Assembly: GCA_023424585.1 (NCBI GenBank)
Contig: JAFADT010000578.1
Span: 1-6,269, forward strand
DNA length: 6,269 nucleotides
Source of the DNA: Pseudomonadota bacterium
Lineage (GTDB): Bacteria > Myxococcota > Myxococcia > Myxococcales > Myxococcaceae
Direction: 5' to 3'
Positions 5,600 through 6,269 of this stretch are shown piece by piece. The notes below the pieces were generated by a model that saw only the letters and a list, made by a program, of their open reading frames with translations, had not been told where the DNA came from and ran no database searches. How positions within the stretch are numbered: the first letter of the stretch is position 1; every line of letters begins with the position of its first letter. The translations under genes were made by a program, and so were the position numbers.

Positions 5600-6269
5600 A
5601 TGTCTCAGTGCCCTGACGAGAACGAGCTGCTGGATGGGGCGCGAGCGCGGCTGTCGGCGGAGTCGCAGGCCCGGCTGGAGGCGCACCTGGACGGGTGCGC
5701 CGCGTGCTGCGAGGTGCTGGCCGGCCTGGAGGGCGGGCGCTCCCTGTCCCAGCGTCCCCCGCCCCGTGGCGCGCCGCTGGAGCCGGAGGCGACGCCGCGG
5801 CCCGGGGGGCGCGTGGGCCGCTACGTGCTGCTGCGGCGCGTGGGGGAGGGCGGCATGGGCGTGGTGTTCGCCGCGTATGACCCGGACCTGGACCGCCAGG
5901 TGGCGCTCAAGCTGCTCAAGCCCGGCCGGGTGGCGGACGCGGAGGCTCGCGCGCGGCTGATGCGGGAGGCCCAGGCCCAGGCCCGGCTGTCCCATCCGAA
6001 CGTCGTGACGGTGCATGACGTCGGCCTGGACGGCGACACGGTCTTCCTCGCCATGGAGCTGCTGCGCGGTGGGACGCTGCGCCGCTGGTTGGCGGAGGCT
6101 CCGCGGCCCTGGCGCGCGGTGCTGGCGCGCTTCGTCCAGGCGGGACGGGGGCTGGCCGCCGCGCACGCGGTGGGCCTCGTGCACCGCGACTTCAAGCCGG
6201 ACAACGTGCTGCTGGGCGAGGATGGCCAGGCACGCGTCGCCGACTTCGGCCTCGCCCGTGCCGGGCCCA
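5600..6269 (+). CDS. Hanks-type Ser/Thr protein kinase with N-terminal zinc-finger-like motif (3' end beyond window)
   Basis: The first 223 codons of a larger gene are visible; the frame is still open at the window edge. Residues 4-43 ([15 protein letters not shown]...[16 protein letters not shown]) carry H29-x3-C33-x2-C36, the pattern of anti-sigma-type zinc fingers that often precede myxobacterial Ser/Thr kinases. A Pro-rich linker (52-70) follows. The PknB-like kinase domain begins at Y75: glycine loop G82-E-G-G-M-G87, ATP-binding K104 (VALK), E123 of helix C, catalytic loop H195-R-D197-F-K199-P-D-N202, and D215-F-G217. All residues needed for activity in the visible part are present and it is an RD kinase, so it is probably active. 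It should phosphorylate Ser/Thr residues; partners are unknown. The ATG at 5600 has no clear Shine-Dalgarno. An in-frame ATG at 5564, directly after a stop, would add 12 Pro/Ala-rich residues; 5600 is preferred because MSxCPDEN is a typical beginning. TPR or other sensory domains may follow off-window. Confidence 0.93.
   Translation, partial: MSQCPDENELLDGARARLSAESQARLEAHLDGCAACCEVLAGLEGGRSLSQRPPPRGAPLEPEATPRPGGRVGRYVLLRRVGEGGMGVVFAAYDPDLDRQVALKLLKPGRVADAEARARLMREAQAQARLSHPNVVTVHDVGLDGDTVFLAMELLRGGTLRRWLAEAPRPWRAVLARFVQAGRGLAAAHAVGLVHRDFKPDNVLLGEDGQARVADFGLARAGP

Noticed and set aside
5594..6204. Minus-strand open frames opposite the kinase gene
   Set aside because: They are antisense to an unmistakable kinase domain with intact G-loop, HRD and DFG motifs, and their translations show no family signal.
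1..6269. A defence, phage, CRISPR or biosynthetic system
   Set aside because: There are no repeat-spacer arrays, transposase or integrase motifs, toxin-antitoxin pairs, or modular synthase domains. The genes look like ordinary chromosomal housekeeping and accessory genes.

Overview
The window is very GC-rich, with a strong G/C preference at third codon positions. It carries an N-terminal zinc-finger-like Ser/Thr protein kinase, an unrecognised lipoprotein and several lineage-type hypothetical genes. This points to a myxobacterium (Myxococcaceae, such as Myxococcus, Corallococcus or Pyxidicoccus). That assignment is inference from style and gene content; no marker gene is present.

Layout from left to right. 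Positions 1-414 (+) hold the 3' end of an unrecognised gene. It converges on an unrecognised Cys-containing lipoprotein gene (444-1289, -). A divergent promoter region (1290-1431) separates that gene from a membrane-anchored or secreted family-11-type solute-binding protein (1432-2622, +). This gene ends in a GC-rich hairpin that can serve both strands, because a small helical hypothetical gene (2707-2988, -) converges on it. Next on the minus strand is a two-gene unit: an M14-family zinc metallopeptidase (3996-4805, possibly starting at 4874) coupled through an ATGA overlap to an aldo/keto reductase (3118-3999). Upstream of it, also on the minus strand, is a Spy/CpxP-like LTXXQ periplasmic protein (4898-5344), separated by a strong 9-bp hairpin that looks like its terminator. 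A 255-bp divergent intergenic region follows, then the start of a Hanks-type Ser/Thr kinase (5600 to the window edge, +).

How the genes work together: only the peptidase-reductase pair shows real operon architecture. The LTXXQ protein and the kinase share a divergent promoter region and could both belong to envelope or signal sensing, but nothing in the sequence links them directly. The solute-binding protein has no transporter partner in view.

I see no mobile element, CRISPR array, tRNA or rRNA, and no convincing new multi-gene system. The most interesting details are the peptidase's altered carboxylate-binding position, the conflict between its first ATG and a terminator-like hairpin, and phased short repeats in the divergent promoter regions.
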